From: Kordiimonas sp. SCSIO 12610
GTDB taxonomy: Bacteria > Pseudomonadota > Alphaproteobacteria > Sphingomonadales > Kordiimonadaceae
DNA length: 64,000 bases
Assembly (NCBI RefSeq): GCF_024398015.1
Contig: NZ_CP073747.1
Location: forward strand, 1,746,501-1,810,500
Direction: 5' to 3'
A program made the position numbers and the translations under genes. Below are positions 1 to 10,299 of this stretch, in pieces. Under the pieces are notes generated by a model. The model saw nothing but the letters and a program-made list of their open reading frames with translations. It was not told the origin of the DNA and did not search any database. Positions within the stretch are counted from its first letter, which is position 1. Each line of letters opens with the position of its first letter.

Positions 1-2
1 TT

Positions 3-773
3 ATCAACCTGGCTGTTAATGCCCGGGATGCGATGGACGAAAGCGGCGAGCTTGAAATCAGGACTAGTTTAATCGGCCCAGACCATGAGATTGTGAATAA
101 GTATGATATCGTTACACCTGACGAATATATAATGGTGCAGGTCATCGATGACGGCTGCGGTATCAGCAAAGATAATCTTGGAAAAATCTTTGAGCCTTTC
201 TTTACAACCAAAGAGGTAGGGCAGGGCACAGGCCTTGGACTTGCAACAGTCTATGGTATCGTCAAGCAAACTGGCGGTTATGTATTTGCCGAATCTGAAG
301 TTGGAAAAGGCACAACCTTCTTCCTGCTATTGAAGGCACACACCCCGTCTGAGCAGGAAGCCATAGAGGCTAATCAAAAAATTGAAGAAGCACCTGCGCG
401 TGATCTCACCGGCAAGGGCACAATCTTGATTGTTGAGGATGAGGACCCCGTGCGAATGTTTGCATCCCGCGCTTTAACAAACAAAGGCTATACCGTTTTA
501 GAGGCAGTGAGCGGCGAACACGGCCTTGAAGTTCTAATTGAACATGAAGGTGAAGTTGACCTTCTTATTTCTGATGTCGTTATGCCCCAAATGGATGGTC
601 CAGCCCTTGTTGCAGAGGCGCGTAAACGCTTACCGAATTTACCGGTCATTTTTGTTTCCGGTTATGCTGAGGATATGGTTCGTAAAGATTTAGAAGATGA
701 AGATTTTCATTTCTTACCAAAGCCATTTTCGCTAAAAGAACTAGCAGAAAATGTAAAAACTATTCTTCAATAA
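3..773 (+). CDS. cckA: CckA-type hybrid histidine kinase, C-terminal part (5' end outside window)
   Basis: The reading frame is open from the window edge, so only the end of the gene is present. It begins in the N box of a HATPase_c domain ([11 protein letters not shown]). The G1 (DDGCGI), F (FEPFFTTK) and G2 ([11 protein letters not shown]) boxes follow. A linker then leads to a receiver domain with the acidic pair (VEDED), the phospho-acceptor Asp in [13 protein letters not shown], and the conserved Lys in LPKPF. HATPase plus C-terminal receiver next to recA matches CckA, the kinase/phosphatase that feeds phosphate through ChpT to CtrA in the alphaproteobacterial cell cycle. The PAS and H-box regions cannot be seen, so the name rests on the C-terminal half. 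Confidence 0.85.
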   Translation: MNLAVNARDAMDESGELEIRTSLIGPDHEIVNKYDIVTPDEYIMVQVIDDGCGISKDNLGKIFEPFFTTKEVGQGTGLGLATVYGIVKQTGGYVFAESEVGKGTTFFLLLKAHTPSEQEAIEANQKIEEAPARDLTGKGTILIVEDEDPVRMFASRALTNKGYTVLEAVSGEHGLEVLIEHEGEVDLLISDVVMPQMDGPALVAEARKRLPNLPVIFVSGYAEDMVRKDLEDEDFHFLPKPFSLKELAENVKTILQ

Positions 774-813
774 CAACACGTTAGCGTGATATTGTTCTTG
801 TGATAAAGAAAAA

Positions 814-828
814 GAACAAAAATAGAAC
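814..828. promoter_or_regulatory. LexA (SOS) box of recA
   Basis: GAAC-N7-GAAC lies 85 bp upstream of the recA start, in an AT-rich promoter region. This direct repeat is the alphaproteobacterial LexA operator form (equal to GTTC-N7-GTTC on the other strand). Its left half is also the right arm of an 8-bp inverted repeat (792-799 with 812-819), which may act as a weak terminator for cckA. Confidence 0.85.
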
Positions 829-912
829 AATTTATATTGCTATATAAGAACAAATAGAGTACATAACAGTCATTGCAACTTCCAACAGCCTGTGGAATAA
901 GGAGTGATATTT

Positions 913-1980
913 ATGTCTATGCCCGAACTACAATTGGTAAAAGGATCTTCAATGGATAAGACAAAGGCCTTAGAGGCTGCACTCAGTCAGATTGATCGAG
1001 CTTTTGGAAAAGGCTCCGTAATGAAGCTTGGTCAAGGGGGAATGAACGCCGAAATTGAAGCCATATCTACGGGTTCCCTGAATTTGGATATCGCGCTCGG
1101 AATAGGTGGTTTTCCAAAAGGCCGCATCATTGAAATCTACGGCCCTGAAAGTTCCGGTAAGACGACATTGGCGTTGCACGCTGTAGCGGAATGTCAAAAG
1201 GCTGGTGGTATTGCCGCATTCGTTGATGCCGAGCATGCATTAGACCCTGTATACGCGAAGAAAATTGGCGTTGATGTGAATGAATTACTGGTCAGTCAAC
1301 CAGATGCTGGTGAACAAGCGCTCGAAATTGCTGATACCTTGGTACGCTCTGGTGCTGTTGATATTTTGGTTGTGGACTCTGTTGCAGCCCTAACGCCGCG
1401 TGCTGAACTGGAAGGCGAAATGGGGGATAGCCATGTTGGCCTGCAAGCACGTTTGATGAGTCAGGCCTTGAGAAAACTCACTGGGTCAATTTCTCGTTCA
1501 AATACGATTGTTATTTTCATTAACCAGATCAGAATGAAAATCGGCGTTATGTATGGTAGCCCGGAAACGACAACAGGTGGTAATGCACTGAAGTTCTATG
1601 CTTCTGTTCGTTTGGATATCCGCAGAATTGGTCAGATTAAAGACAAAGACGAGATTGTCGGTAATTCAACCCGGGTGAAGGTTGTGAAGAATAAAGTCGC
1701 ACCACCGTTTAAGCAGGTTGAGTTCGATATTATGTACGGCGAGGGCGTTTCCAAAACCGGTGAGATACTAGACCTTGGTGTCAAGGCTGGCGTGGTTGAG
1801 AAATCGGGTTCCTGGTATAGTTACTCGAGCCAGCGTATCGGACAAGGCCGTGAAAACGCGAAACGTTTCCTTACCGAAAATGTCGATATTGCGAATGAAA
1901 TCGAAAATGCGATCCGTGCGAATGCGGGCCTCGTTAACGAAGCAATGTTAACGAAGCCTGGTGATGAGGGCGATGATTAA
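913..1980 (+). CDS. recA: Recombinase RecA
   Basis: RecA is the DNA strand-exchange protein and the co-protease that triggers LexA self-cleavage. The 355-residue product has the Walker A motif GPESSGKTT, Walker [11 protein letters not shown], the L1/L2 region ([33 protein letters not shown]) and the C-terminal domain ending in acidic residues. A GTG at 904 extends the frame by three codons, but AAGGAG at 899-904 sits eight bases before the ATG at 913, which I take as the start. The SOS box at 814-828 and a hairpin terminator at 2010-2036 make it a separate SOS-inducible unit. Confidence 0.97.
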   Translation: MSMPELQLVKGSSMDKTKALEAALSQIDRAFGKGSVMKLGQGGMNAEIEAISTGSLNLDIALGIGGFPKGRIIEIYGPESSGKTTLALHAVAECQKAGGIAAFVDAEHALDPVYAKKIGVDVNELLVSQPDAGEQALEIADTLVRSGAVDILVVDSVAALTPRAELEGEMGDSHVGLQARLMSQALRKLTGSISRSNTIVIFINQIRMKIGVMYGSPETTTGGNALKFYASVRLDIRRIGQIKDKDEIVGNSTRVKVVKNKVAPPFKQVEFDIMYGEGVSKTGEILDLGVKAGVVEKSGSWYSYSSQRIGQGRENAKRFLTENVDIANEIENAIRANAGLVNEAMLTKPGDEGDD

Positions 1981-2009
1981 ACACATCCAAAACGGGTAGA
2001 TTGGGGAAA

Positions 2010-2036
2010 AGGGCGGCTATAGGGTCGCCTTTTTTA
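2010..2036 (+). terminator. Rho-independent terminator of recA
   Basis: GGGCGGC and GTCGCC form a G-U containing stem around a short loop, followed directly by six T. It lies 30 bases after the recA stop and before alaS. Confidence 0.75.
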
Positions 2037-2138
2037 TGTGCGGATACCCTTTCAGATGAAAAGCACTGGAATTTCTATGCTAATAATACTAAAGCATGGT
2101 TGGAAAATAATAGTAATGTAGAGTGTGAGAGCCAACAC

Positions 2139-4802
2139 ATGACAATTTCACTGACCAGCACAAATGATATCCGTCGGACTTTTCTGGATTATTTTAAGTC
2201 GAATGGACATGAGGTTGTTGCCTCTTCGCCTTTGGTGCCGATTAACGATCCAACTTTGATGTTCACAAATGCTGGCATGGTTCCCTTCAAAAATGTTTTC
2301 ACAGGAGCTGAAACACGGGAATATTCAATCGCAACCTCTTCTCAGAAGTGTGTCCGTGCTGGTGGTAAACATAATGACCTGGATAATGTAGGTTTTACCG
2401 CGCGCCATCATACTTTCTTTGAAATGCTGGGTAACTTCTCTTTTGGCGATTATTTCAAAGAAGAAGCCATTAGTCATGCATGGAATTTGATCACCAAGGA
2501 ATACGGTCTTAATACGGATAAACTATGCGTTACGGTTTATCATGATGATGATGTGGCCTTTGATTTGTGGAAGAAAATTGCTGGCCTTCCTGACGAAAAG
2601 ATTATTCGAATTGCAACAAGTGATAATTTCTGGTCAATGGGTGAAACTGGGCCATGTGGACCGTGTTCTGAGATTTTTTATGACCACGGTGACCACATTT
2701 GGGGTGGCCCTCCGGGCACTCCGGAAGAGGATGGTGATCGATTTGTAGAAATCTGGAACCTCGTCTTTATGCAATATGAACAGATTTCGAAAGATGTTCG
2801 TGAAAACCTTCCGAAGCCAAGCATTGACACAGGCATGGGGTTAGAGCGTATTGCAGCAGTGATGCAAGGCACGCATGACAATTATGAAATCGATACCTTT
2901 CGTAGGCTTATTGAAGCATCGGTTGAGGTCACGGGGGCGAAAGAAACCGATGAAAATAAATCTTCACACCGTGTTATCGCAGACCACTTGCGGGCCACAA
3001 GTTTTCTGATCGCGGACGGTGTTTTACCGTCCAACGAAGGGCGTGGCTATGTTCTTCGCCGGATTATGCGACGCGCTATGCGTCACGCACACATTCTCGG
3101 TGCCAAAGATTTGGTTATGCACCAATTAACCCCTGCGCTCGTGAGTGAAATGGGGCAGGCCTTCCCTGAACTTGTTCGCGCACAGGCATTGATTACAGAA
3201 ACATTGAAATTGGAAGAAGCGCGCTTCCGCTCTATGCTGGCTAACGGGCTTAAGCTTCTGGATGACGAAGTATCAAAGCTTGCTGATAATCAGGCGTTGC
3301 CGGGCGATGTTGCGTTTAAACTGTATGATACATATGGGTTCCCGCTTGATTTGACAGAGGATGCGCTGCGCAGCCAGAAACGTGCTGTGGATGTCGATGG
3401 ATTTAACGCGTCGATGGATGAACAGCGTGCGAAAGCGCGTGCCGCATGGTCCGGTTCTGGCGATAAGGGTACAGAAAAACTTTGGTTTGACCTTGCTGAT
3501 CAATTTGGCGCGACCGAATTTGTTGGATACACATCTGAGGCCGCTGAAGGCCAAATTCTAGCAATTGTAAAAGATGGCGCTTCTGTTGAGACGGCAGAGG
3601 TAGGTGACGAAATTTCCATCATTTTAAATCAGACGCCGTTTTACGGCGAATCTGGTGGTCAAATGGGGGACACTGGAACCTTCACGACAGATACTGTTTC
3701 GGTTCATGTTTCAGATACCACCAAAATGGTTGGTAAGCTGCATGTTCATGTTGCAAATGTGAAGGAAGGCAGCGTTGCAGTTGGTGACACTGTGCAGGCC
3801 ACTATTGACGACGAACGCCGAAGCAGATTGAAGGCAAACCATTCAGCGACCCACGTTCTTCACGAAGTTTTGCGCCGCGAACTCGGCGAACACGTAACTC
3901 AAAAGGGCTCATTGGTTGCACCAGAACGGCTGCGTTTTGACATTTCGCAACCCAAACCGGTATCGGCTGATGAGCTGAAGCGTGTTGAGATTGAAGTGAA
4001 CCGCTTGATCCGTGATAATGGTCGGGTGCAAACGCGTTTGCTCAGCTACGATGATGCGATCGAGGCGGGGGCGATGGCACTCTTCGGTGAAAAATACGGT
4101 GATGAAGTGCGTGTTGTCTCAATGGGTAGCGAGTTTGATACCACAGACCGTGATCATTATTCGGTCGAGCTTTGCGGCGGTACCCATGTTGAGCAGCTTG
4201 GTGAGATTGGATTGTTCACGATTGTTTCTGAAAGTGGTGTATCTGCTGGCGTGCGGCGGATCGAGGCTTTAACGGGCGCAGCTGCGCTGGAGCATTTTCA
4301 TAATCAGCAAGCAATGTTGCTGGAAGCGGCGGGTGCTGCGAAAGCAGCGCCTGATGCGCTTGCAGGTAAAGTTGCTTCACTACTGAATGATCGTAAATCG
4401 CTTGAAAAGCAGTTGGCAGAAGCGAAGAAAAAGGCAGCACTCGGTGGCGGTGCTAGCGAAGGGCCTGCTGCTAAGGAAGTCAACGGCATCAAGTTCCTCG
4501 GCCAGGTACTTGACGGTGTTAGTCCCAAGGACCTACGCGGTATGGCGGATGATGCTAAGAAAGCCCTTGGCTCAGGTGTTGTAGCGTTTGTAGGCGTTAA
4601 CGATGGTAAGGCCGGCCTTCTGATTGGGGTGACGGATGACCTGACGGATAAAATCAGTGCAGTTGATCTGGTGCGTGCTGGCGCGGCAGCAGTTGGCGGC
4701 AAAGGTGGCGGCGGCAGGCCTGATATGGCGCAGGCTGGCGGCCCTGATGGATCAAAGGCTGCTGATGCGATTGCAGCAATAGAAGCAGCCATTACCGCAT
4801 GA
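2139..4802 (+). CDS. alaS: Alanyl-tRNA synthetase
   Basis: AlaRS charges tRNA-Ala and edits mischarged Ser/Gly. The 887-residue protein starts at [15 protein letters not shown], the usual family N-terminus; the frame is open 46 codons further up, but that stretch overlaps the recA terminator and has no family likeness. The class II catalytic core (motif 2 region with [18 protein letters not shown]) is followed by the editing domain with zinc ligands in HSATH and CGGTH, and a C-terminal coiled-coil plus Gly-rich DHHA1 domain ([16 protein letters not shown]). The gene order recA-alaS is common in Alphaproteobacteria. The ribosome-binding site is weak. Confidence 0.96.
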   Translation: MTISLTSTNDIRRTFLDYFKSNGHEVVASSPLVPINDPTLMFTNAGMVPFKNVFTGAETREYSIATSSQKCVRAGGKHNDLDNVGFTARHHTFFEMLGNFSFGDYFKEEAISHAWNLITKEYGLNTDKLCVTVYHDDDVAFDLWKKIAGLPDEKIIRIATSDNFWSMGETGPCGPCSEIFYDHGDHIWGGPPGTPEEDGDRFVEIWNLVFMQYEQISKDVRENLPKPSIDTGMGLERIAAVMQGTHDNYEIDTFRRLIEASVEVTGAKETDENKSSHRVIADHLRATSFLIADGVLPSNEGRGYVLRRIMRRAMRHAHILGAKDLVMHQLTPALVSEMGQAFPELVRAQALITETLKLEEARFRSMLANGLKLLDDEVSKLADNQALPGDVAFKLYDTYGFPLDLTEDALRSQKRAVDVDGFNASMDEQRAKARAAWSGSGDKGTEKLWFDLADQFGATEFVGYTSEAAEGQILAIVKDGASVETAEVGDEISIILNQTPFYGESGGQMGDTGTFTTDTVSVHVSDTTKMVGKLHVHVANVKEGSVAVGDTVQATIDDERRSRLKANHSATHVLHEVLRRELGEHVTQKGSLVAPERLRFDISQPKPVSADELKRVEIEVNRLIRDNGRVQTRLLSYDDAIEAGAMALFGEKYGDEVRVVSMGSEFDTTDRDHYSVELCGGTHVEQLGEIGLFTIVSESGVSAGVRRIEALTGAAALEHFHNQQAMLLEAAGAAKAAPDALAGKVASLLNDRKSLEKQLAEAKKKAALGGGASEGPAAKEVNGIKFLGQVLDGVSPKDLRGMADDAKKALGSGVVAFVGVNDGKAGLLIGVTDDLTDKISAVDLVRAGAAAVGGKGGGGRPDMAQAGGPDGSKAADAIAAIEAAITA

Positions 4803-4831
4803 TAATCATAATATTTAATCGTTAAGAGATG

Positions 4832-4866
4832 ATGGCCTGTTTATAGTGATGAACAGGCCATTTTCA
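4832..4866 (+). terminator. Terminator of alaS
   Basis: ATGGCCTGTT (4832-4841) and AACAGGCCAT (4852-4861) form a perfect 10-bp stem, followed by a T-rich run. It lies 30 bases after the alaS stop. Confidence 0.8.
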
Positions 4867-4886
4867 TTTTTGAAGATCATCGCATT

Positions 4887-4918
4887 AAAAAAGGCCCGCA
4901 AAATTGCGAGCCTTTTTT
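4887..4918 (-). terminator. Terminator of icd (bidirectional shape)
   Basis: A stem with GGC/GCC and GCAA/TTGC arms is flanked by an A run on the left and six T on the right, so it can work on either strand. It lies about 20 bases past the icd stop. Confidence 0.75.
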
Positions 4919-4937
4919 CAATTATTTTGTAGCGTAT

Positions 4938-6152
4938 TTAGCCGAGTTTAGCTTGCAGGTTGCTGTCGATCTTGTCGAAGAACTGTCCTGTTGTCATCCA
5001 GCTTTGGTTCGGCCCGATGAGAAGCGCGAGGTCTTTGGTCATGAAGCCAGTTTCAACTGTTTCAATACAGGTCTTTTCAACGGCTTCAGCAAACGCAGTA
5101 ACTTCAGGTGTGCCGTCCATTTTGCCGCGGTATTTAAGACCACGTGTCCAGGCGAAGATAGAAGCGATTGGGTTTGTTGATGTTTCCTTGCCTTCCTGAT
5201 GCTGACGGTAGTGGCGAGTTACTGTGCCGTGCGCAGCTTCAGATTCAACAGTTTTCCCATCTGGGGTCATCAATACTGATGTCATAAGGCCTAGTGAACC
5301 AAAACCTTGTGCTACAGTGTCAGACTGAACATCACCGTCGTAGTTCTTACAAGCCCATACAAAGCCACCAGCCCATTTCATTGCGCAAGCAACCATGTCA
5401 TCAATCAGACGGTGTTCGTATGAAATGCCAGCGTCTTTGAACTTGTCTTCAAATTCCGTTTCAAACACTTCCATGAACAGGTCTTTGAAGCGGCCGTCAT
5501 AGGCTTTCATGATTGTGTTTTTGGTAGATAAATACACAGGATAGTTACGAGCAAGGCCATAGTTCATGCAGGCACGTGCGAAATCCTTGATCGACGCATC
5601 GACGTTATACATGCCCATAGCAACGCCTGATTCAGCAAATTCGTAAATTTCACGCTCGATTGCTTCACCACCGTCCGCTGGCTCGAATTTCATAGTCAGT
5701 TTACCAGCACCCGGTACTTTGAAATCAGTTGCACGGTACTGATCACCAAATGCGTGACGGCCGATGATGATTGGCTGTGTCCAGCCTGGAACAAGGCGTG
5801 GTACGTTTTGCATGATGATTGGCTCGCGGAAAACTGTACCGCCCAAGATGTTACGGATCGTGCCGTTAGGGCTGCGCCACATTTTCTTGAGGTCGAATTC
5901 TTCTACACGCTGCTCGTCTGGTGTGATTGTCGCACATTTTACGCCAACACCGTGTTCCTTGATAGCATTTGCAGCATCAATGGTGATCTGATCATCCGTC
6001 TCATCACGTTTCTGAACAGAGAGGTCATAATAAAGAAGTTCAACATCAAGATATGGCTGGATCAAACGCTCTCTAATCCACTGCCAGATGATGCGTGTCA
6101 TTTCATCGCCGTCGATTTCGACGATAGGGTTTTTTACAGATATTTTGCTCAT
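4938..6152 (-). CDS. icd: NADP-dependent isocitrate dehydrogenase (eukaryote-like homodimeric type)
   Basis: The enzyme oxidatively decarboxylates isocitrate to 2-oxoglutarate in the TCA cycle, yielding NADPH. The 404-residue length and the motifs [13 protein letters not shown] near the N-terminus, [28 protein letters not shown] (substrate-binding Ser/Asn/Arg) and [15 protein letters not shown] (NADP site) match the mitochondrial/cytosolic IDH1/2-like subfamily common in Alphaproteobacteria, rather than the E. coli Icd type. It is monocistronic, converging on alaS with back-to-back terminators between them. Confidence 0.96.
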   Translation of the reverse strand: MSKISVKNPIVEIDGDEMTRIIWQWIRERLIQPYLDVELLYYDLSVQKRDETDDQITIDAANAIKEHGVGVKCATITPDEQRVEEFDLKKMWRSPNGTIRNILGGTVFREPIIMQNVPRLVPGWTQPIIIGRHAFGDQYRATDFKVPGAGKLTMKFEPADGGEAIEREIYEFAESGVAMGMYNVDASIKDFARACMNYGLARNYPVYLSTKNTIMKAYDGRFKDLFMEVFETEFEDKFKDAGISYEHRLIDDMVACAMKWAGGFVWACKNYDGDVQSDTVAQGFGSLGLMTSVLMTPDGKTVESEAAHGTVTRHYRQHQEGKETSTNPIASIFAWTRGLKYRGKMDGTPEVTAFAEAVEKTCIETVETGFMTKDLALLIGPNQSWMTTGQFFDKIDSNLQAKLG

Positions 6153-6311
6153 TATGTCCCTCGAACTATATATTTATGTTTGCAGGAAGGTCTGCAAGTT
6201 TGGAAAAGCTCCAAAATTCGGCGCACCCTAACACTTAAGCAAAAGAAGTTGAAGGCCTAACAGCGGCAAAACTTCTATTTTTTCGATAAAACACGCCTTT
6301 GTGTGCATGGT

Positions 6312-6920
6312 TCAGAATAAATTACTATTGTTTTCAGTATCCGTTCGATTAAATGCCCTTAAATATGCTAGGGCGTCCTCAGCTGTTTCCACAACATGTA
6401 GCAAGGCTCGATTTGCTTCACTTGCAAAACCATCATCGACAACGTGGTTGATGAGTTCCAGCAAAGGTGACCAATAGTTATTTTGATTGAGAAGGATTAT
6501 GGGTTTCCTGTGCAAACTAAGTTGTGCCCATGTCATGACTTCCAGGGTTTCATCGAGTGTTCCAAGACCACCTGGTAAAACGATGAAGGCGTCAGAACGG
6601 TCAAACATCATCTTCTTACGATCGTGCATATTTCGCGTGATATGCAATTCACTAAGGCCTTCCTGGGTGATTTCAATACTATCAAGATGCTCTGGAATTA
6701 TGCCGACTACTCTGCCACCTTTTTCAATTGCCGCACGCGCCGTTATTCCCATAAGGCCCACGCTGCCTGCGCCGTACACTAAATTCATCCTGTTCTCTGC
6801 AATTAAATGCCCAAGCTCGGTTGCCATTTCAGCAAAATAGGGTTTGTTTCCGGTTCTGGAACCGCAGTAAACACAGACAGATTGAATGGCAAATTTCGCC
6901 GTTTCAGTAGTTTCAGCCAT
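6312..6920 (-). CDS. LOG-family protein (cytokinin riboside 5'-monophosphate phosphoribohydrolase-like)
   Basis: The 202-residue Rossmann-like protein carries the family signature PGGLGTLDETLEVMTW and the upstream VYGAGSVGLMG loop. LOG enzymes hydrolyse nucleoside 5'-monophosphates to base plus ribose 5-phosphate; in bacteria without cytokinin signalling the physiological substrate is often unclear. I place the start at MAETTETAKF because AAGGA sits just before it; an upstream in-frame ATG at 6950 would add ten residues and has no such site. It is transcribed away from the LysM gene across a short AT-rich spacer. Confidence 0.88.
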   Translation of the reverse strand: MAETTETAKFAIQSVCVYCGSRTGNKPYFAEMATELGHLIAENRMNLVYGAGSVGLMGITARAAIEKGGRVVGIIPEHLDSIEITQEGLSELHITRNMHDRKKMMFDRSDAFIVLPGGLGTLDETLEVMTWAQLSLHRKPIILLNQNNYWSPLLELINHVVDDGFASEANRALLHVVETAEDALAYLRAFNRTDTENNSNLF

Positions 6921-7034
6921 AAATATCCTTACCAAAGTTTGTGCTGACAAAGTTTTGACATGTTTTTACGAAATTTATACATATATATAACATGTTGATC
7001 GTTAGTTGTTTGTATTATGAAATGAAAAGAATAC

Positions 7035-8069
7035 ATGATTCAATCTGATAAAAATCAGGATAATAAAACAAAGCCAATTTTTCTTTTGATTGGGGCTTTA
7101 GCTGCTATCGCGGTTGCGGTGTATTTTTTGACTTCAGAAAATGAAAATCAAATAACAGATAACGAGACGACGTCTGAAAAGGTAGAAGTGTTTCCGTCGG
7201 ATACTGTGAATACAGAAGCCGCCTTGGATAGTGCTATCCCTGAGTTCGATTTGGTGCGTATTTCCCGCGGGGGGACAGGCGTTATTGCTGGTAAGGTATC
7301 CCCGGGTTCTGTAGTTGAACTTTATGCTAACGGTGAAAAAATATCCGAGGTGAAAGCCGATACTAACGGTGAATGGGTAATGATCCTGGAACAACCGCTT
7401 GAAAGTGGTTCGGTTGAATTGAACCTTAAGTCGCCGCAAGGCAATGGTGCCTTAAAAGAAGCAAGTGATGTTGTCGTTGTCTCCGTACCAGAGAGGGATA
7501 GTGAACGTTTCATTGAAGCAGAAGAGAACGGCGTTGTTGCGGTTCTTTCGCCGAAGGACGGTGAGGGCCCAAGCAAAATTCTCCAGCGTCCTGGGGTAGG
7601 GGCTTTTTCTGAGGTAGGTGATAGCCTGTCGATAGATACTGTTGATTACGGCGAGGGCGGTGCCCCAGTTGTGAGCGGAAATGCCCTTCCGCGGGTGGAT
7701 GTGCGGTTGTATTTAAACGACAAATTTGTTGGATCAACAAAAGCAAGCGATAACGGCGATTGGACAATCAGGCTTGATACTACAGACACTTTGAGTGGTC
7801 AGCAGACGCTACGCGCCGATCAAACAGTCGCAGAAGGTAAGGTTTCACTGAGGGTGTTACAGCCCTTTAATGCGGGGCTCGAGCTTGACCCTTCAACAGC
7901 GACCAGTGGTGTCATCATAAAACCTGGCAACACATTATGGCAAATTGCCCGCCAGCTTTATGGGTCGGGTGTTCGTTATACCGTTATCTTTAAGGAAAAT
8001 AGTGAACTTATTGAGGACCCGGATGTTATTTATCCGGGACAGATATTCACGTTGCCTAAAGCTGGTTAG
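7035..8069 (+). CDS. Membrane-anchored LysM protein with Ig-like repeats
   Basis: The 344-residue protein has a basic cytoplasmic N-terminus, one membrane segment at about 15-32, and an acidic linker. Two related beta-sandwich repeats follow (around SPGSVVELYANGEKI and LPRVDVRLYLNDKFV, each with a DNGEW/DNGDW turn). A C-terminal LysM domain spans about 294-344 (KPGNTLWQIARQLYGSG ... YPGQIFTLPKAG). LysM binds the glycan strands of peptidoglycan, so the protein probably links inner membrane and cell wall. No catalytic domain is visible. Confidence 0.85.
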   Translation: MIQSDKNQDNKTKPIFLLIGALAAIAVAVYFLTSENENQITDNETTSEKVEVFPSDTVNTEAALDSAIPEFDLVRISRGGTGVIAGKVSPGSVVELYANGEKISEVKADTNGEWVMILEQPLESGSVELNLKSPQGNGALKEASDVVVVSVPERDSERFIEAEENGVVAVLSPKDGEGPSKILQRPGVGAFSEVGDSLSIDTVDYGEGGAPVVSGNALPRVDVRLYLNDKFVGSTKASDNGDWTIRLDTTDTLSGQQTLRADQTVAEGKVSLRVLQPFNAGLELDPSTATSGVIIKPGNTLWQIARQLYGSGVRYTVIFKENSELIEDPDVIYPGQIFTLPKAG

Positions 8070-8130
8070 ATGATAGCGTAATCGCTGCTTTTACATCAAT
8101 AGAATAAAAATCTGTGCCTGTTGGATGCGG

Positions 8131-8541
8131 TTAGTTTATTGGCCTGAGGTGGCTTCTAAGTGCGCGTAGATGATTTTCTGACTCGAGTAATATTAATGTC
8201 AGTGCACTCATCAACTCTGAGCCCAAAAGTTTTTCATCTGTTGTTGTGATGCTTTCAAAGGTGATCTTACCTTGATCACCGATTGAGTATGAAGAATCGA
8301 TGCCGCGGTTTGTTGAATAAAGCCGCTCTATCGCCATCGCACGTTGGTTCGGGTCTTCAACCGTGAGGAATAAACGCCCTAAATTGGCCTGAATATGAAT
8401 ATGCGCACCATTGCTATGATTTTCTTCTGATTTTGCATGAAAACGAATGCCTTCCCATTCAAAATCCAGTTGATCAAATTGCGCGTCGTCAAGTTTTTCT
8501 AGTTGGCCTTGAGCCTGCTCGAGGGTGTCATTGAGTTTCAT
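8131..8541 (-). CDS. Conserved-looking protein of unknown function
   Basis: The 136-residue product is soluble, with no signal peptide or membrane segment. An N-terminal helix rich in Gln and Leu (LEQAQGQLEKLDDAQFDQ) is followed by a strand-rich part (GAHIHIQANLGRLFLTVEDP) and a C-terminal helix rich in Leu. The alternating pattern loosely resembles small chaperone-like folds, but I do not recognise the family. It is divergent from psd, with a CtrA-like box between them. Confidence 0.6.
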   Translation of the reverse strand: MKLNDTLEQAQGQLEKLDDAQFDQLDFEWEGIRFHAKSEENHSNGAHIHIQANLGRLFLTVEDPNQRAMAIERLYSTNRGIDSSYSIGDQGKITFESITTTDEKLLGSELMSALTLILLESENHLRALRSHLRPIN

Positions 8542-8617
8542 ATTGCTGTCTATATCAGGTTGAAAATAAATTAAATAATCAAAACCAAAGCGTTAGCAGC
8601 GATAATGAGTTAATCCA

Positions 8618-8633
8618 GTTAATCTATGGTTAA
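8618..8633. promoter_or_regulatory. CtrA-like box (TTAA-N7-TTAAC)
   Basis: TTAA, seven bases, then TTAAC matches the CtrA consensus. A third TTAA lies five bases to the left. It sits between the divergent gene at 8131-8541 and psd, 122 bp before the psd start. It is short and AT-rich, so a chance match is possible. Confidence 0.4.
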
Positions 8634-8754
8634 CGTTGATTGGAAATTTATTTTTTCTTTGCCTTCCCTTAAAAGAACAGGCAAAACACAAATAATACAT
8701 AATATTTGGTGTGCGCTGACTTATCGTACGCCCTGAAAGGGAAAAGGCTACCCA

Positions 8755-9414
8755 ATGAAATCGAGTGATGCGGTCCAGCTTAAGGTTCATAATGAAGGGC
8801 ATTTGTTTATTGCTATCTTTTTCGTAGCATCGATAGCATTATATTGGCTCTATAGTCCTCTTGGTGTTGTGGGGCTTTTGGCCACTCTATGGTGTATTTA
8901 TTTTTTCCGCGATCCTGACCGTGTTGTACCTGATGATGAAAATATCCTCGTCAGCCCTGCTGACGGTACTGTGTGCGCAATTGTGGAAGCTGACCCGCCT
9001 GCTGAATTAGAAATGGGCGAAGGTAAAAGAACCCGCATCTCTATCTTCCTCTCAGTATTTAATGTTCATGTCAATCGTATGCCCGCTGCTGGTAAAGTAA
9101 CAAATGTTGCTTACGTACCTGGAAAATACCTTGATGCAGCGTCCAATGAAGCCAGTGAGGAAAATGAACGTCAACTCATCCGTATGACGACAGAAGATGG
9201 ATCTGACATTGCGTTTGCTCAGGTCGCTGGATTGATTGCTCGTCGTATTCTTTGTGACCTTGAAGTAGGAAGCGAAATGGCACGCGGTGATCGATTTGGC
9301 CTTATTCGCTTTGGTAGCCGCACGGATATCTATCTGGATACAGATCAGGTACCTGCCGTGAAAATTGGTCAAACAATGATTGGCGGTGAGACCATTATTG
9401 CACGGAAGAAATAA
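8755..9414 (+). CDS. psd: Phosphatidylserine decarboxylase (short, archaeal/alphaproteobacterial type)
   Basis: Psd makes phosphatidylethanolamine from phosphatidylserine at the inner membrane. The 219-residue proenzyme has a hydrophobic N-terminal hairpin (about 17-50), then FFRDPDRVVP, SPADGTV and HVNRMP motifs of the short Psd family. The self-cleavage site is Gly187-Ser188 in IRFGSRTDIYL, where the Ser becomes the pyruvoyl group. AAAGG precedes the ATG. It is followed 57 bases later by pssA, the preceding step of the same pathway. Confidence 0.93.
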   Translation: MKSSDAVQLKVHNEGHLFIAIFFVASIALYWLYSPLGVVGLLATLWCIYFFRDPDRVVPDDENILVSPADGTVCAIVEADPPAELEMGEGKRTRISIFLSVFNVHVNRMPAAGKVTNVAYVPGKYLDAASNEASEENERQLIRMTTEDGSDIAFAQVAGLIARRILCDLEVGSEMARGDRFGLIRFGSRTDIYLDTDQVPAVKIGQTMIGGETIIARKK

Positions 9415-9471
9415 GATCATCGATTTATCCAATGATGTGTCGATGTATCGTTAGGCAGGCAATGAACCAAT

Positions 9472-10239
9472 ATGACCAAAACAAATAAACCACTTTTATT
9501 TCAGGCGATATCAATTCGTACGATCTTGCCTAGTGTTGTAACTTTGTTGGCGTTTATTTCGGGGCTAAGTTCTATTAAATTTGCTCTGGCAGGTAAGTGG
9601 GAGTTCGCAGTCGCAGCCATCTTGTTTGCTGGTATATTTGATGGGTTGGATGGTCATGTTGCCCGGCTATTAAATAGCACTAGCCGGTTTGGTGCGGAAC
9701 TGGATTCGTTATCAGATGTTGTTGCCTTTGGTGTTGCCCCTGCAATCGTTTTATATTTGTGGTCACTTGAAAGCATTGACCGTGTAGGGTGGGCGGCATC
9801 CATTTTATATGCGAGTGCTATGGCTCTGAGGCTCGCACGTTTTAATGCGCGATTGGATGCCGATAATGACCCAAGGAAAAGGTTTGGGTTTTTAACAGGG
9901 ATTCCTGCACCTGTTGGGGCTGCACTGGCACTTGCCCCGATGATGGTTGATTTCAGTCTGGCTGATGTTTCCATTAAAGCGCATGCATATTATATTGCGC
10001 CATATGTCATTGTGATTGCGTTATTGCTGGTCTCAACGCTACCAACCGTCTCTTTGAAGGCAATTCGAATTAAAAAAGAGTATTTTGTGTTGGTAATGCT
10101 TGTCATCGCTGCAATCATTACGGGACTATTTGTGCACACATGGTTAGTGATGTTGATTATTGGTGTCGTTTATCTTGTGTCTTTGCCAATTTGTTTTGTT
10201 GCGTACCAGAAACGCCTGAAGCAAAAAGGGCGACCATGA
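9472..10239 (+). CDS. pssA: CDP-diacylglycerol--serine O-phosphatidyltransferase
   Basis: PssA condenses CDP-diacylglycerol with serine to phosphatidylserine. The 255-residue polytopic protein carries the CDP-alcohol phosphotransferase signature DG-x2-AR-x8-G-x3-D-x3-D in FDGLDGHVARLLNSTSRFG followed by AELDSLSD. About six to eight membrane segments are apparent. It forms a two-gene operon with psd and ends in a hairpin terminator that begins at its stop codon. Confidence 0.93.
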   Translation: MTKTNKPLLFQAISIRTILPSVVTLLAFISGLSSIKFALAGKWEFAVAAILFAGIFDGLDGHVARLLNSTSRFGAELDSLSDVVAFGVAPAIVLYLWSLESIDRVGWAASILYASAMALRLARFNARLDADNDPRKRFGFLTGIPAPVGAALALAPMMVDFSLADVSIKAHAYYIAPYVIVIALLLVSTLPTVSLKAIRIKKEYFVLVMLVIAAIITGLFVHTWLVMLIIGVVYLVSLPICFVAYQKRLKQKGRP

Positions 10240-10265
10240 AAACCTAGCGACCTAGGTTTGTTTAC
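10240..10265 (+). terminator. Terminator of psd-pssA
   Basis: AAACCTAG (10240-10247) and CTAGGTTT (10252-10259) form a perfect 8-bp stem with a four-base loop, followed by GTTTAC. It starts directly after the pssA stop. Confidence 0.6.
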
Positions 10266-10299
10266 ATCCTGCGATATAATAGAAGCAAAACTGTTTGCA

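Noticed and set aside
2001-2138. A 46-codon N-terminal extension of alaS
   Set aside because: It overlaps the recA terminator, has no AlaRS likeness, and the family start fits the ATG at 2139.
4304-4792. 162-codon frame antisense to alaS
   Set aside because: It is an Ala/Ser/Pro-rich shadow of the alaS 3' end with no ribosome-binding site or domain.
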